A stretch of 6,170 nt of DNA from an uncultured Corynebacterium sp. (GTDB lineage: Bacteria; Actinomycetota; Actinomycetes; Mycobacteriales; Mycobacteriaceae). Position numbers and translations under genes: made by a program. The notes below the pieces were generated by a model. It had not been told where the DNA came from. It did no database searches and saw only the letters and a list, made by a program, of their open reading frames with translations. Below are positions 5,597-6,170 of the stretch, piece by piece (position 1 is the stretch's first letter; each line of letters starts with the position of its first letter). Location of the stretch: positions 1 to 6,170 of the forward strand of contig CALZCR010000117.1 in NCBI GenBank assembly GCA_945631445.1, read 5' to 3'.

Positions 5597-6170
5597 ATGC
5601 TCCCCAAGTCACGGATCCTGTCCGCCCTGCTCGTCGGCCTCGGGGCGGCGCTGATGGTCGGCGGCCTGCTTTCCCCTGCACTGATCAACGCCGACGGGCG
5701 GCTGCCCCTCGACCTGGAGAACACCACCTGGACGATCCGGGACGAGCAGGCCGAGACCCGACTGCTGACCTCCCCGGACGGCCGCGTCCTGAACGTCCCC
5801 GTCAGCCGCCAGCTGCACCTGGACGTCCAGGAGCCGGCCACCGAGGACAACGTCTCCGTCCGGGTGGGGGCCACCACGATGCGCGACAGCATGCAGGCGG
5901 ATGCGGACCGGCTGATCACGGCGCACACGTGGAGTTACGTGATGGACCGGGTGAGCGGGGAGGCGGAGACCGACGCCGACCTCATCCACACGATCGGCTT
6001 CCCGCCGGAGACCGTGCCGGTGGACGGGCACTGGCTGAAGCTGCCGTCGGACGCGGAGCAGACCACCTACCCGGTCTTCGACGAAACGCTGCGCGAATCC
6101 CGCCCGGCGGTCTTCGTCGAGGAGCGGCAGGTCGAGGGACGGACGATCTACCAGTACCGGCAGGTGATTG
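5597..6170 (+). CDS. DUF3068 (PorA-family) membrane-anchored protein, 3'-truncated by the window edge
   Basis: An open frame runs from ATG 5597 off the end, with 191 complete codons visible. Residues 1-6 (MLPKSR) are basic and are followed by a hydrophobic segment at about 7-31 (LSALLVGLGAALMVGGLLSPALI): an uncleaved anchor or signal sequence placing the rest outside the membrane. Then come a Thr/Asp-rich extracytoplasmic part, R-x-L-H-L-D-V-Q (71-78), DRLITAHTWSYVMDRVSGE (about 103-121), IGFPPETVPVDG (133-144) and TYPVFDETLRES, which I recognise as the actinobacterial DUF3068 family, annotated in some databases as PorA-family porin. Members usually have a second membrane helix near the C-terminus, which would lie beyond the window. 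Biochemical function is not established to my knowledge, and porin activity should not be assumed. GC-rich third-position use supports real coding. The family assignment is from memory of the pattern. Confidence 0.82.
   Translation, partial: MLPKSRILSALLVGLGAALMVGGLLSPALINADGRLPLDLENTTWTIRDEQAETRLLTSPDGRVLNVPVSRQLHLDVQEPATEDNVSVRVGATTMRDSMQADADRLITAHTWSYVMDRVSGEAETDADLIHTIGFPPETVPVDGHWLKLPSDAEQTTYPVFDETLRESRPAVFVEERQVEGRTIYQYRQVI

Overview
The window looks like high-GC actinobacterial chromosome, most likely Corynebacterium or a close relative. This rests on recognised protein families: an actinobacterial-type L7/L12 and L10, an N-terminally anchored DUF3068 ("PorA family") protein beside rplL, and a GC-rich ABC-exporter/TetR cassette. 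From memory, a cation P-type ATPase, an ABC exporter and rplJ-rplL also lie together near rpoB in corynebacteria. The genus is an inference from context; no search was run.

All supported genes lie on the + strand. Positions 3-1697 hold the 3' part of a heavy-metal P1B-type ATPase with a TPC motif; its start lies outside the window. After a 106-bp gap containing two near-identical 11-bp palindromes around a putative -10 box comes an exporter cassette: a FtsX/HrtB-like permease (1804-2949), its ATPase (2946-3623, ATGA overlap) and a TetR-family regulator (3635-4228). The simplest reading is a self-contained, inducible small-molecule efflux unit, with the TetR protein repressing from the twin palindromes.

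Positions 4229-4486 carry the leader of the ribosomal-stalk operon. It contains an L10-leader-like structured RNA ending in a strong intrinsic terminator (attenuator), then a clear Shine-Dalgarno and rplJ (L10, 4487-5002). An 88-bp spacer with a GC hairpin separates this from rplL (L7/L12, 5091-5483). L10 and L7/L12 form the ribosomal stalk, and L10 bound to L7/L12 is known in other bacteria to feed back on its own leader. A long GC hairpin follows rplL.

The window ends inside a DUF3068 membrane-anchored protein (start 5597). Its -10-like box lies only 7 nt upstream of the ATG, suggesting a leaderless mRNA.

I found no mobile element, CRISPR array, tRNA, rRNA or clearly novel system. The most interesting material is regulatory: the twin palindromes, the attenuator leader with competing helices, and two probable leaderless promoters.
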